Origin: Methylobacterium sp. Leaf99
GTDB taxonomy: Bacteria; Pseudomonadota; Alphaproteobacteria; Rhizobiales; Beijerinckiaceae
Reading direction: 5' to 3'
NCBI RefSeq assembly: GCF_001422375.1
Contig: NZ_LMMU01000002.1
Coordinates: forward strand, 1-64,000
DNA: 64,000 nucleotides
Position 1 is the first letter of the stretch, and each line of letters begins with the position of its first letter. This document shows, in pieces, positions 31,809 through 41,053 of the stretch. The translations under genes and the position numbers were made by a program. The notes below the pieces were generated by a model. The model had not been told where the DNA came from, did no database searches, and worked only from the letters and a program-made list of their open reading frames with translations.

Positions 31809-32696
31809 GCGCGGGTCGCCCCGGCGGCGCGCGTTGGCCAACCGGCTGCGCCAGCCCGGCGCCGCCGGGCGCGGGGCATGCCGGTCGGGCCGGGGCGTGA
31901 AAGCGGCCCGCTCGGCCGGGGTGGCGGCCTCGCATTTCCGCAGCAGGGCGAAGAACTCGATCTCGCCGGCCTGCGTCGGGGTCACCTCCGCGAAGGCGAA
32001 CGGCACCAGGCCGATGGCGATCGCCTCGCCGAGGGCGGAGACGAAACTGTCGGGGGTGAAGACACTGCAATGCACGTCGATCGTCGCCCCGGTCTCGTGG
32101 ATGCGCCGGGCATGCTCCAGGCCGGCCTCCGGCCCGTGCCCCTCGAACGGGGGGAAGCGGGTCTCGCGCCCGGCCCAGACCGCACCGGCATCCACCTGCA
32201 TCGCCCGGGAAAAGTGCTCGTAGACCTGGGCCGGGCTCGGACGGGTGGCGCGGGCCAGGTGCGCGCCGACGAGGTCGCCGGCGGTGGTGAGGCTGCGCCC
32301 ACGGTCGAAGGTGAAGCGCATGTCGGGCACGGCGAGGAACAGCAGGCCGCCCTCGCGCAGGGCGTCGGCACAGTCCCGAAGCCAGCCGATGGCGTCGGGC
32401 AGGTGCTCGATGACGTGCGAGGCGACGATGTAGTCCACGGGACCACGGGCCCCGAGGGCTTGGTGCAGGGTCTGATGTTCGAGGACGAGATCGACCTCGA
32501 CCAGGGCCCCGCGCGCCCGCGGGCCCGCCGCGGCGTGACCGGCGTACTTGCGGGCGAGGCCTTCCGTCGAGAGATGGTCGGCGTAGAGGATGTCGCCGTC
32601 GCTGCGGCGCACGAGGGGCCGGTCGAGGGGGCCGAGTTCGACGCCGGTCCGGCCGTGGGGCCTCACGGCGGCGAGCGTGCGCTGGCGACTGTCCAT
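31806..32696 (-). CDS. SAM-dependent methyltransferase, class I type
   Basis: 296 residues. ASHVIEHLPDAIGWLRDCADALREGG and LFLAVPDMRFTFD match the post-I and motif II/III region of class I methyltransferases (Methyltransf_11-like). The glycine-rich SAM loop is degenerate (GVELGPLDRPLV), a pattern seen in methyltransferases found with sugar or polysaccharide genes. The substrate is unknown. It is transcribed against ilvI and ilvH, between which it lies. The start at 32696 is the best of several and has a weak ribosome site. Confidence 0.75.
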   Translation of the reverse strand: MDSRQRTLAAVRPHGRTGVELGPLDRPLVRRSDGDILYADHLSTEGLARKYAGHAAAGPRARGALVEVDLVLEHQTLHQALGARGPVDYIVASHVIEHLPDAIGWLRDCADALREGGLLFLAVPDMRFTFDRGRSLTTAGDLVGAHLARATRPSPAQVYEHFSRAMQVDAGAVWAGRETRFPPFEGHGPEAGLEHARRIHETGATIDVHCSVFTPDSFVSALGEAIAIGLVPFAFAEVTPTQAGEIEFFALLRKCEAATPAERAAFTPRPDRHAPRPAAPGWRSRLANARRRGDPR

Positions 32697-32782
32697 GGGC
32701 GGCGCGGTATCATGACGCCTGGAACGGGTCCAGCTTGGAGCCGGGCGGGCGGACAATCGAAGAGTAGGAACTGGGGCAAGCC

Positions 32783-33325
32783 ATGAACGCGATGAACACC
32801 CACTACCCCGATGCCGGCCGCGTCGAGCCCGTCAACCGGCACACCCTCGCCGTCATCGTCGACAACGAGCCCGGCGTGCTCGCCCGCATCTCGGGCATGT
32901 TCTCGGGCCGGGGCTACAACATCGAGAGCCTCACGGTGTCGGAGACCGAGGTGGCGCGGCACATTTCGCGCATCACCATCGTCACCACCGGCACCGACGC
33001 GGTGATCCAGCAGATCAAGGCGCAGCTCGACCGGCTCGTGCCCGTCCACCGCGTGGTCGACCTGACGCTGCAGGGTCTGTCCCTCGAGCGCGAACTCTGC
33101 CTCGTGAAGGTGGCGGGCACCGGCGAGCACCGCACGGAATCCCTGACGCTCGCCGCCGCCTTCGGCGCCAAGACCCTCGACGCGACCCTGAATTCCTTCG
33201 TGTTCGAGGTCACGGGCACCACGGAGGAGATCGACCGCTTCATCGGCCTGATGACGGTGATCGGCCTGGTGGAAATTTCCCGGACCGGCATCGCCGCCAT
33301 GGGGCGGGGTTCGGAGGCGATGTGA
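32783..33325 (+). CDS. ilvH: Acetolactate synthase, small (regulatory) subunit
   Basis: 180 residues. The N-terminal ACT domain (HTLAVIVDNEPGVLARISGMFSGRGYNIESL) binds valine for feedback inhibition, and the C-terminal domain (ELCLVKV onward) is conserved. It activates the large subunit. It starts at 32783, with an ATG three codons later as alternative. Usually it follows the large subunit directly. Here it is separated by 1.1 kb containing an opposite-strand gene. Also called ilvN. Confidence 0.96.
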   Translation: MNAMNTHYPDAGRVEPVNRHTLAVIVDNEPGVLARISGMFSGRGYNIESLTVSETEVARHISRITIVTTGTDAVIQQIKAQLDRLVPVHRVVDLTLQGLSLERELCLVKVAGTGEHRTESLTLAAAFGAKTLDATLNSFVFEVTGTTEEIDRFIGLMTVIGLVEISRTGIAAMGRGSEAM

Positions 33326-33377
33326 GGCATTTTTCTCAACGGTGGTAAGGTGCCGGAGACGTGCCGGGAATGATGTG

Positions 33378-33662
33378 ATGAGGGCAAGGCTGAAGCGGAG
33401 CGGGGATGACTTCGTCCTCTCGGTAACCCGAGAGGACGTGCGGAAGCTCGGTCTCGTCGAGGGCCAGGAAGTGGAGATCGATCCGGTGCCCGCACCCCTC
33501 ACACCTCCGCCCGCCCGCCGCTACGTCAACGGGTTCCCCGTGTTCACGATGGCCGAGATGGCTGCGGAAATGAGACGACTCGGACCGGATTTCGAGCCTC
33601 CGACCGTCGATTGGGGGCCGGATGTCGGTTCCGAGATCATCGACGATGACGATCCCCGCTGA
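33378..33662 (+). CDS. MazE/AbrB-like antitoxin
   Basis: 94 residues. MRARLKRSGDDFVLSVTREDVRKLGLVEGQEVEI is a swapped-hairpin (AbrB/MazE-type) DNA-binding domain, followed by a Pro-rich then acidic tail (EIIDDDDPR) suited to wrapping the toxin. It probably represses its own promoter. It overlaps the toxin gene by 17 bases. Confidence 0.75.
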   Translation: MRARLKRSGDDFVLSVTREDVRKLGLVEGQEVEIDPVPAPLTPPPARRYVNGFPVFTMAEMAAEMRRLGPDFEPPTVDWGPDVGSEIIDDDDPR

Positions 33663-34029
33663 TCGTCCGTACGAGCCGGGCGACCTGATCCTCGTCGATC
33701 TCGACCCCGTCCTCGGAACCGAGCAACGCGGCAAGTGGCCTGTCCTCGTCATCTCGACTCCTGAAATGAACACGCTGACCCGGCGGATCATCATCTGCCC
33801 GGTCACCCGAAATCGAGATCCCTGGCCGACCAAGATCTTTCTGCCGGAGGGTTTGGGGGTCGACGGCGCAATCCTCGCCGATCAGGTGCGCTCGATCGAT
33901 CGCAGGGCGCGCATCCTCCGCCCACTCGGGACAGTCCCCGATCCCATACTCGCGGAAGTCCGCGCGAAGGTGGCAGCATTGATCGGCTTGCAATTTGGCC
34001 CTGCGACCGAAGAAGGCTCAGCACCATGA
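33646..34029 (+). CDS. MazF/PemK-family endoribonuclease toxin
   Basis: 127 residues. YEPGDLILVDLDPVLGTEQRGKWPVLVIS is a canonical MazF/PemK/ChpB N-terminus, and GAILADQVRSIDRRARI is the conserved later block. The start is taken at the ATG at 33646 within the antitoxin's end. Its stop overlaps the start of the glutathione transferase gene (ATGA), which is unusual for a toxin gene and suggests co-translation. Confidence 0.85.
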   Translation: MTIPADRPYEPGDLILVDLDPVLGTEQRGKWPVLVISTPEMNTLTRRIIICPVTRNRDPWPTKIFLPEGLGVDGAILADQVRSIDRRARILRPLGTVPDPILAEVRAKVAALIGLQFGPATEEGSAP

Positions 34030-34664
34030 CCACCCTCTACTACGCCCCCGGCGCCTGCTCGCTCGCCGCCCACATCGCCCTGGAGGAGACCGGCGCGCCG
34101 TTCGAGACCGTGCGGCTCGACCTCGCCAGGGGGGACCAGCGTGCGCCCGAATACCTCGCCGTCAACGAGCGCGGGCGCGTGCCGGCCCTGGTGGAGGACG
34201 GCTGGGTCCTCACGGAGAACACCGCGATCCTGCGCCACATCGCCCGCATCCATCCGCAGGCCGGGCTGTGGCCGGAGGCACCGCGCGATCGGGCGCGGGC
34301 CGACGAGTGGCTCGCCTGGATGGCGACGAACCATCACATCGCCTACGCGCATGTCCGGCGGGCCGAGCGCTACACCACGGACGAGGACGCCTATCCGGCG
34401 ATCCAGGCCAAGGGGGCGGATACCTGCGGCGACCTGTTCACCATGACCGACGTGCGGCTCGCCGACGGCGGCTGGGCCCTGGGCGAGCGCTACAGCGTCG
34501 TCGATCCCTACCTGCTGCTGTTCTGGACCTGGGGGCGCGGCCCGGCGCTCGGGTTCGACATGGCCGAGCGCTTTCCCCACTGGACGGCCCACGCACGGGC
34601 CATGGCGCAGCGCCCGGCGGTGCAGGCCGTCTTCGCCCGCGAGGGTCTTCGACTCCCTGCGTGA
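34026..34664 (+). CDS. Glutathione S-transferase, beta-class-like
   Basis: 212 residues. The N-terminal thioredoxin-like domain reads MTTLYYAPGACSLAAHIALEE with Cys11 and Ser12 in the position used by beta-class enzymes. The cis-proline region GRVPALV and the ENTAILRHIA motif that binds the glutathione gamma-glutamyl group are intact. A helical C-terminal domain follows. It would act in cytoplasmic detoxification. It overlaps the toxin gene by four bases. Confidence 0.88.
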   Translation: MTTLYYAPGACSLAAHIALEETGAPFETVRLDLARGDQRAPEYLAVNERGRVPALVEDGWVLTENTAILRHIARIHPQAGLWPEAPRDRARADEWLAWMATNHHIAYAHVRRAERYTTDEDAYPAIQAKGADTCGDLFTMTDVRLADGGWALGERYSVVDPYLLLFWTWGRGPALGFDMAERFPHWTAHARAMAQRPAVQAVFAREGLRLPA

Positions 34665-34753
34665 AGCCCATGCGACGATTCCCCTTTCGTCAAGGGATGC
34701 GTCTCGCTAAAAGCCGGGCGATCGCACGGCCGCGCGGATGCTGTTTCAGATGA

Positions 34754-35823
<1,070 letters not shown>

Positions 35824-35824
<1 letters not shown>

Positions 35825-35906
35825 TTTTTGGGATGGTGCAGCCGTGCTTTGCTCGGCTGCCCGTCAGGACTGGAGCCGGTGTCGCGAAAGCGGCGCCGGC
35901 TTTTTC
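35824..35906 (+). ncRNA. Two-hairpin RNA element after ilvC (copy B), ends in a terminator
   Basis: A T run after the stop, then a 7-bp hairpin (GCAGCCG 35838-35844, CGGCTGC 35854-35860, loop TGCTTTGCT), then a 12-bp hairpin (35874-35885 with 35890-35901) closed by a GAAA loop and followed by TTTTT. The second hairpin is a strong intrinsic terminator. The whole resembles copy A after rpsM: same loop, same spacing, same GAGCCGG-TGTC start of hairpin 2, with stem bases changed in pairs. Confidence 0.7.
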
Positions 35907-35915
35907 GTGAGCGCA

Positions 35916-36038
35916 TCCCCCCCTCTGCGGGGGAGGGTGGTCGCGGAGCGACCGGGAGAGGGGGCGACCTCTCCGGACACCGCGCTCCCCTCATCCGACC
36001 CGCTTCGCGGGCCACCTTCTCCCGCGGAGGGGAGAAGG
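35916..36038. repeat. Dispersed palindromic repeat, copy 2
   Basis: CCCCCTCTGCGGGGGAGGG, then GGGAGAGGGGGCGAC, CTCATCCGACCCGC and a closing CTTCTCCCGCGGAGGGGAGAAGG. It shares its order of blocks with copy 4 at 52476-52609. No gene is visible here. Confidence 0.8.
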
Positions 36039-36130
36039 ACGCGCCCCGCTGTTGTGATCTTCATGAAATCCAGCGATGATTTTCGCCAACGGCCGCCCGC
36101 CTGAGAGCAGCCGAAACCCGGAGGACAAAC

Positions 36131-36784
36131 ATGGCATCGCTCTACTACGACGCGCATCGCGCGCTTCAGGAAGAGTACAAGACCGTCAAGCTCGCCGAGC
36201 GCCTCGATACCGGCTGGGTCCATGACGAGGTCGGCCCCGACGAAGCGGCCTTCATCGGCAGCCGCGACATGTTCTTCCTCTCCACCGTCGATCCCGACGG
36301 CATGCCCACCGTGTCCTACAAGGGCGGCAGCCCCGGCTTCGTGAAGGTGCTCGACGCGAACACCCTCGTGTTCCCGGGCCTCGACGGCAACGGCATGTGG
36401 TACTCCATGGGCAACATCGAGGGACAGGCCAAGGTCGGCCTGCTGTTCATCGACTTCGAGACCCCGCACCGGGTCCGCGTCCAGGGCCATGCCCGGATGC
36501 TGCGCGACGATCCCCTGATGGCCGAGTACACGGAGGCCAAGTACCTCGTGCGGATCGAGGTGACGAAGGCCTGGGTCAACTGCCCGCGCTACATCCACAA
36601 GTACCAGAAGGTATCCCAGAACAAGTACGTGCCGACCCCCGACAAGGAGACTCCCCTGGCCCTGTGGAAGCGCCTCGACATGGTCGGCGACGTAATCTCG
36701 GACGAGGACAAGGCCCGCGTCGCCAAGGAAGGCCAGCTCGCCCTGCCCGAGTACGAGGCCCGGGTGGCGCGCGGCGAAAGCTGA
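36131..36784 (+). CDS. Pyridoxamine 5'-phosphate oxidase-family FMN-binding protein
   Basis: 217 residues. FIGSRDMFFLSTVDPDGMPTVSYKGGSPGFVKVLDANTLVFP is the split-barrel FMN-binding fold of the pyridoxamine oxidase superfamily. It is not PdxH itself: the PdxH substrate motifs are absent. Such proteins are often general flavin reductases or heme-binding proteins. It stands alone between a palindromic repeat and a likely terminator. Confidence 0.82.
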   Translation: MASLYYDAHRALQEEYKTVKLAERLDTGWVHDEVGPDEAAFIGSRDMFFLSTVDPDGMPTVSYKGGSPGFVKVLDANTLVFPGLDGNGMWYSMGNIEGQAKVGLLFIDFETPHRVRVQGHARMLRDDPLMAEYTEAKYLVRIEVTKAWVNCPRYIHKYQKVSQNKYVPTPDKETPLALWKRLDMVGDVISDEDKARVAKEGQLALPEYEARVARGES

Positions 36785-36790
36785 GCGAAG

Positions 36791-36830
36791 CCCAAATCCC
36801 CTATTCCGAAGGGATCGGACGGATTTGGGT
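36791..36830 (+). terminator. Inverted repeat after the FMN-binding protein gene
   Basis: CCCAAATCC (36791-36799) pairs with GGATTTGGG (36821-36829). An inner pairing ATCCC/GGGAT is also possible. Only two T follow, so termination strength is uncertain. Confidence 0.5.
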
Positions 36831-36938
36831 TGAGGCATCGTCGCGGAGTCGTCACCCGTGGCGATGCCCGGGTCTTGTGGGAGCCCGTCCATGGTCTAGC
36901 TTCGCCCCGATGCCGCCGGGTGTCGGGGAGAAGCGCCC

Positions 36939-38627
36939 ATGACGATCGAGACCGTGGACGCCGCCGGGAGCCGGAGGGGCGCCGACCTGGTGCTGGACGT
37001 GCTGCGCTCGGAGGGCGTGCGCTACATCTTCGGCAATCCCGGCACCACCGAATTGCCGCTGATCGACGCGCTCACCGAAGTCCAGGACATCGGTTACATC
37101 CTCGCCCTGCAGGAGGCGACCGCGGTGGCGATGGCCGACGGCTACGCGCAGGGCGCGCGCAGGGCCGCCTTCCTGAACCTGCACACGGCCGGCGGCCTCG
37201 GCCACGGCATGGGCGCCCTCTGGAACTCGCAGGTCAGCGGCACGCCGCTGGTGGTCACCGCCGGGCAGCAGGACCTGCGCCACGCGCTCTCCGATCCGCT
37301 GTTGATGGGCGACCTCGTCGCCATCGCCGATCCGGTGGTGAAGTGGGCCCGTGAAGTCACCAGCCCGGACCAGATCCCGGTGCTCCTGCGCCGCGCCTTC
37401 CACGATTGCGGGGCCGCCCCGTCCGGCCCGGTCTTCCTCTCCCTGCCGATGGACGTGATGGAGGCGATGACCCAGGTGCCGGCGGGCGAGACATCGACCA
37501 TCGACCAGCGGGCGGTGGCGGGTTCCCTCGACCGGCTGGCGAGCGAACTCGCCGCCATCGCGCCCGGCCGCCTCGCACTCATCGCCGGAGACGAGATCGA
37601 CGCCTCGGACGCCTCCGCCCAGATGGTGGCTCTGGCCGATCTGCTGGCGGCACCGGTCTACGGCTCGTCCTGGCCGGCCCACATCCCGTTCCCCACCGCC
37701 CACCCGCTCTGGGCCGGCAACCTGCCGACCCGGGCCGATGCCATCGCCGACATCCTCGGGCGCTACGACGCGGTGTTCGCCCTCGGGGGCAAGTCGCTGA
37801 TCACGGTGCTCTATTCGGAGGTTTCGGCGGTGCCGTCCGGGACACGGGTGTTCCAGCTCTCCGCGGACGTGCGCGACCTCGGCCGCACCTACGCCACGAG
37901 CCTGTCGACGGTGGGCGACATCCAGGCCTCCCTGAACGCGCTGCTGCCGCTGCTGGCCCCGCGTGTGGCCGACCGCGCCGATGCCTTCACGGGCCTGCGC
38001 GCGGCGGCCGCGGCGGCACGGGTCGAACGACGGGGCAAACTCGCCGCCGCGGCCGACGCCGCGTTCGAGGACCCGGTGATCGCCCCCCTGGTCGCCGCCC
38101 GCGAGGTGGCCCGGGCCGTGGGCGCCGAGACCGCGATCATCGACGAGGCGCCCGCGACGCTCACCCACCTGCGCACCTTCCTCGACAGTCCGTCCGCCCA
38201 CCAATACGCCGCCATGCGCGGCGGCGTACTCGGCTGGGGCATGCCCGCCGCGGTCGGTTTCTCCCTCGGCATCGACCGGGCGCCCGTGGTCTGCGTCGTG
38301 GGCGACGGGGCGGCCATGTACTCGCCCCAGGCCCTGTGGACCGCCGCGCACGAGAAGCTGCCGGTCACCTTCGTGGTGATCAACAACGCCGAGTACAACA
38401 TCCTCAAGACCTTCATGAAGAGCCAGTCGCACTATGCCTCGGTGCGCGCCAACCGCTTCATCGCCATGGATCTCACCGACCCGCGCGTCGACTTCCCGGC
38501 GCTTGCCGCCTCCATGGGGGTGCCGGCGCGGCGGGTGACGCGGGCCGCCGACATCGCCCCGGCGATCGAGGCCGGGATTCGCTCGGGCAGCGCCAACCTC
38601 GTGGAGGTGGTGGTCCGGGCGACCTGA
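36939..38627 (+). CDS. Thiamine diphosphate enzyme, benzoylformate-decarboxylase-like
   Basis: 562 residues with the three domains of this superfamily. The N-terminal motif FGNPGTTELPLIDAL and NLHTAGGLGHGMGALWNSQ resemble benzoylformate decarboxylase more than acetolactate synthase. The cofactor glutamate is in LALQEATAVAMADGYA. The Mg/ThDP motif runs from VVGDGAAMYSPQALW to FVVINNAEYNILKTF. A 2-oxo-acid is the expected substrate; which one cannot be told. It could have been called an ilvB paralogue, but the FAD-binding features of acetolactate synthase are missing. It converges on trpS. Confidence 0.8.
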   Translation: MTIETVDAAGSRRGADLVLDVLRSEGVRYIFGNPGTTELPLIDALTEVQDIGYILALQEATAVAMADGYAQGARRAAFLNLHTAGGLGHGMGALWNSQVSGTPLVVTAGQQDLRHALSDPLLMGDLVAIADPVVKWAREVTSPDQIPVLLRRAFHDCGAAPSGPVFLSLPMDVMEAMTQVPAGETSTIDQRAVAGSLDRLASELAAIAPGRLALIAGDEIDASDASAQMVALADLLAAPVYGSSWPAHIPFPTAHPLWAGNLPTRADAIADILGRYDAVFALGGKSLITVLYSEVSAVPSGTRVFQLSADVRDLGRTYATSLSTVGDIQASLNALLPLLAPRVADRADAFTGLRAAAAAARVERRGKLAAAADAAFEDPVIAPLVAAREVARAVGAETAIIDEAPATLTHLRTFLDSPSAHQYAAMRGGVLGWGMPAAVGFSLGIDRAPVVCVVGDGAAMYSPQALWTAAHEKLPVTFVVINNAEYNILKTFMKSQSHYASVRANRFIAMDLTDPRVDFPALAASMGVPARRVTRAADIAPAIEAGIRSGSANLVEVVVRAT

Positions 38628-38741
38628 CCGGTGCCGCCCCGCCCATCGCCGGGGGCATCGACATGGGCGAGCGGGGCCTCAAGGAGCCTTGGGAGACCGG
38701 GGACGGCACGTCGGGGCCGAGATCGACGAGCGCCCGTATCC

Positions 38742-39812
38742 TCACCGGACGGCGTGCAGGCGCGGCCCGCGCCGGACGAAGCCGACGATGTCCTTGACCG
38801 CGTCCAGAGTCGGAGCCGCGATGGCCTCGGCCCGCTCGGCGCCGTCGGCCAGCACGGCGTCGATCTCGGCCGGGTCGGAGACGAGACGCTTCATCTCGGC
38901 GCCGAGGGGCGCCAGGGTCTCGACGGCGAGTTCCACCAGCGCCCCCTTGAACTGGGAGAATTGCGCGCCGCCGTAATCGCGCAGCACGTCCTCGCGGGTC
39001 ACGTCCTTCAGGGCCGCGAAGATGCCCACGAGGTTGTCGGCCTCCGGGCGCCCTGAGAGGCCCGCCACCTCGGAGGGGAGGGCGTCCGGGTCGGTCTTGG
39101 CCTTGCGCACCTTGGCCGCGATGGCATCGGCATCGTCCGTGAGGTTGATGCGCGAATTGTCCGACGCGTCCGACTTCGACATCTTCTTGGTGCCGTCGCG
39201 CAAGCTCATCACCCGCGCGGCCGGGCCGCCGATGAGCGGCTCGGTGACCGGGAAGAACCCTTCGCCCGCATCGTGGCCGTGGGCCGAGATCGACTCCGAA
39301 AAGTCGTTGTTGAACTTCTGCGCGATGTCGCGGGTGAGTTCGAGGTGCTGCTTCTGGTCCTCGCCCACGGGCACGTGGGTGGCGCGGTAGGCCAGGATGT
39401 CGGCGGCCATGAGCACCGGATAGGCGTAGAGCCCGATGGAGGCGTTCTCGCGGTCCTTGCCGGCCTTGTCCTTGAACTGGGTCATGCGGTTGAGCCAGCC
39501 GAGGCGGGCGACGCAGTTGAAGATCCAGGCGAGCTCGGCGTGCTGCGGCACCTGGGACTGGTTGAAGACGATGCTGCGCTTCGGGTCGATGCCGGCGGCC
39601 AGGAACGCGGCGGTGACTTCGCGGATCTGGCCCTTGAGGGCCGCAGGGTCCTGCCACAGGGTGATCGCGTGCATGTCGACGACGCAGTAGAGGCACTGCG
39701 CGTCGCGCGCCTGCATCTCCACGAAGCGCTTGATGGCGCCGAGATAGTTGCCGAGGTGCAGGTTGCCCGTGGGCTGGACGCCCGAGAACACCAGTTCCTT
39801 GAACGCGGTCAT
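38742..39812 (-). CDS. trpS: Tryptophanyl-tRNA synthetase
   Basis: 356 residues. It charges tRNA-Trp. The HIGH-type motif is [12 protein letters not shown] (residues 14-25) and the KMSKS motif is intact ([10 protein letters not shown]). [30 protein letters not shown] is the conserved core. The start ATG at 39812 fits the family N-terminus [16 protein letters not shown]. Confidence 0.97.
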   Translation of the reverse strand: MTAFKELVFSGVQPTGNLHLGNYLGAIKRFVEMQARDAQCLYCVVDMHAITLWQDPAALKGQIREVTAAFLAAGIDPKRSIVFNQSQVPQHAELAWIFNCVARLGWLNRMTQFKDKAGKDRENASIGLYAYPVLMAADILAYRATHVPVGEDQKQHLELTRDIAQKFNNDFSESISAHGHDAGEGFFPVTEPLIGGPAARVMSLRDGTKKMSKSDASDNSRINLTDDADAIAAKVRKAKTDPDALPSEVAGLSGRPEADNLVGIFAALKDVTREDVLRDYGGAQFSQFKGALVELAVETLAPLGAEMKRLVSDPAEIDAVLADGAERAEAIAAPTLDAVKDIVGFVRRGPRLHAVR

Positions 39813-39897
39813 CGCGCGTGGTCCTTCATCGCCCGCCTAGCTGAGAGTCAGTCTTCGCGGCGCAAGGCGCGGTTTCTGGACGCCGCGCCGGGGCCGG

Positions 39898-40698
39898 TCA
39901 AGCGGCCGAGCTTCTGTCCTGCCGCGCTTGGCCCGTCGGGCACAGGTCGAGGAGGACGCAAGAGCCGCAGGCCGGGCCGCGATGATGGCAGACGGCCTGC
40001 CCGTGCAGCATCAGGATCTCGTGGTTGTCGTAGAGGTCCTGCGCGCTCCAGTCGGCGGGCAGCTGCGCCCGCAGGATCGGATGCGACGGGCCGACATCCA
40101 CCTTCGGCCCGATCAGGCCCGTGCGCTGGGCGACGCGGTGATGGTGGCTGTCCACGGGCAGGGCGGGCATCCGCAGGACGCTGAACGACAGCACGGCCGC
40201 ACTGGTCTTCGGCCCGACGCCGGGGATCGCCTCGAGCCAGGCGCGGGCCGCGTCGACGTCCATGTGCTTCAGGAAGTCGAGGGACAGGGCACCCTGCCGC
40301 TCGGCCACGGCCCGCAGGATGGCCTGGATGCGCGGGGCCTTGAGTTCCGGCCACGTCACCCCGGCGATGGCCGCCTCGACCTCGGACACGGGGGCGGCCA
40401 GCATGGCGGCCCAATCGGGATAGCGCGCCCGCAGGGCCTTGAAGGCCCGGCCCGAATCGGCGTTGCGGGTCCGGTGGGAGAGCAGCGACGAGACGAGTTC
40501 GCTCAGCGGGTCGAGGCTGTGGAAGTACGGGATCGGACACCCGTAGACCGGGCACAGGCGGCGGTGGATCTCCAGGGCCTTCTCGTCCAGCCCCGGATCG
40601 GCCGGGAGAGCGGCGGAGCGACGCCGCGAGGGGCGGGGGCCGGCGAGGTCGTGTCCGGATGCGATGGTCATGAGCCAGGAATCGCCGAAGATTCGCAC
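39898..40698 (-). CDS. Endonuclease III-family DNA glycosylase
   Basis: 266 residues. A helix-hairpin-helix reads LEAIPGVGPKTSAAV, with the catalytic lysine position conserved, and LPVDSHHHRVA holds the catalytic aspartate. The C-terminal iron-sulfur loop is C-x6-C-x2-C-x5-C (CHHRGPACGSCVLLDLC). These are features of the Nth/MutY superfamily. It is longer at the N-terminus than Nth and may be a diverged relative rather than the main Nth. The GTG at 40698 has AGGA 5 bases upstream; an ATG at 40671 is an alternative. Confidence 0.88.
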   Translation of the reverse strand: MRIFGDSWLMTIASGHDLAGPRPSRRRSAALPADPGLDEKALEIHRRLCPVYGCPIPYFHSLDPLSELVSSLLSHRTRNADSGRAFKALRARYPDWAAMLAAPVSEVEAAIAGVTWPELKAPRIQAILRAVAERQGALSLDFLKHMDVDAARAWLEAIPGVGPKTSAAVLSFSVLRMPALPVDSHHHRVAQRTGLIGPKVDVGPSHPILRAQLPADWSAQDLYDNHEILMLHGQAVCHHRGPACGSCVLLDLCPTGQARQDRSSAA

Positions 40699-40743
40699 CG
40701 GTTCCTGCCTGTGACGAAAGCTCCGGGTTTGTCAGGCCGCGGC

Positions 40744-40771
40744 TTGCGCGGCCCGCGGCCGCATGTAACCT
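40744..40771 (+). promoter_or_regulatory. Candidate promoter of the gcv operon
   Basis: TTGCGC (40744-40749) and TAACCT (40766-40771) with a 16-base spacer, placed about 20 bases before the first riboswitch stem. The location is right for a gcv promoter, while the sequence match is moderate. Confidence 0.4.
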
Positions 40772-40790
40772 TGGTCCCGTCAGCAATGGC

Positions 40791-40996
40791 GATACGGGAG
40801 AGCCCAGGTCGAGTCGCTTCGCACGCGAAGCCTTTCGATCATGGCGCCGACGGAGCAACCACCCCCGGAAACTCTCAGGCACAATCACCGTATCGTTTCG
40901 ACAATCTGGAGAGAGGCGCCTGACGGCGTCCACCGAAGGAGAAATCCCGTGAGCGCCTCGGCGCACGGGAGAAGCTCTCAGGTAACCGCGACAGAT
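40791..40996 (+). promoter_or_regulatory. Tandem glycine riboswitch
   Basis: Two consecutive aptamers. Aptamer I is closed by GATACGG (40791-40797) with CCGTATC (40888-40894) and contains GGAGAG, GGCGCCGACGGAGCAA and GGAAACTCTCAGG. Aptamer II is closed by ATCTG (40904-40908) with CAGAT (40992-40996) and contains CTGGAGAG, CACCGAAGGAGAAA and GAAGCTCTCAGG. This is the known glycine riboswitch layout, normally an activator of glycine cleavage genes when glycine is abundant. gcvT starts 58 bases later. The gap can form a CCGGAC/GTCCGG hairpin without a T run, so control of translation seems more likely than of termination. Confidence 0.93.
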
Positions 40997-41053
40997 GGGG
41001 GCAGCCGGACACTCAGCCGAGGGTCCGGGTCCGTTCTGTCGTGGGATGATCCG

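Noticed and set aside
35916-36038. CRISPR-like repeat array
   Set aside because: The palindromic units are not regularly spaced, have no spacers of equal length, and occur as single composite elements. No cas genes are present.
36939-38627. A second acetolactate synthase (ilvB paralogue)
   Set aside because: The N-terminal and central motifs resemble benzoylformate decarboxylase more closely, and the branched-chain synthase hallmarks are missing. It is also outside the ilv group.
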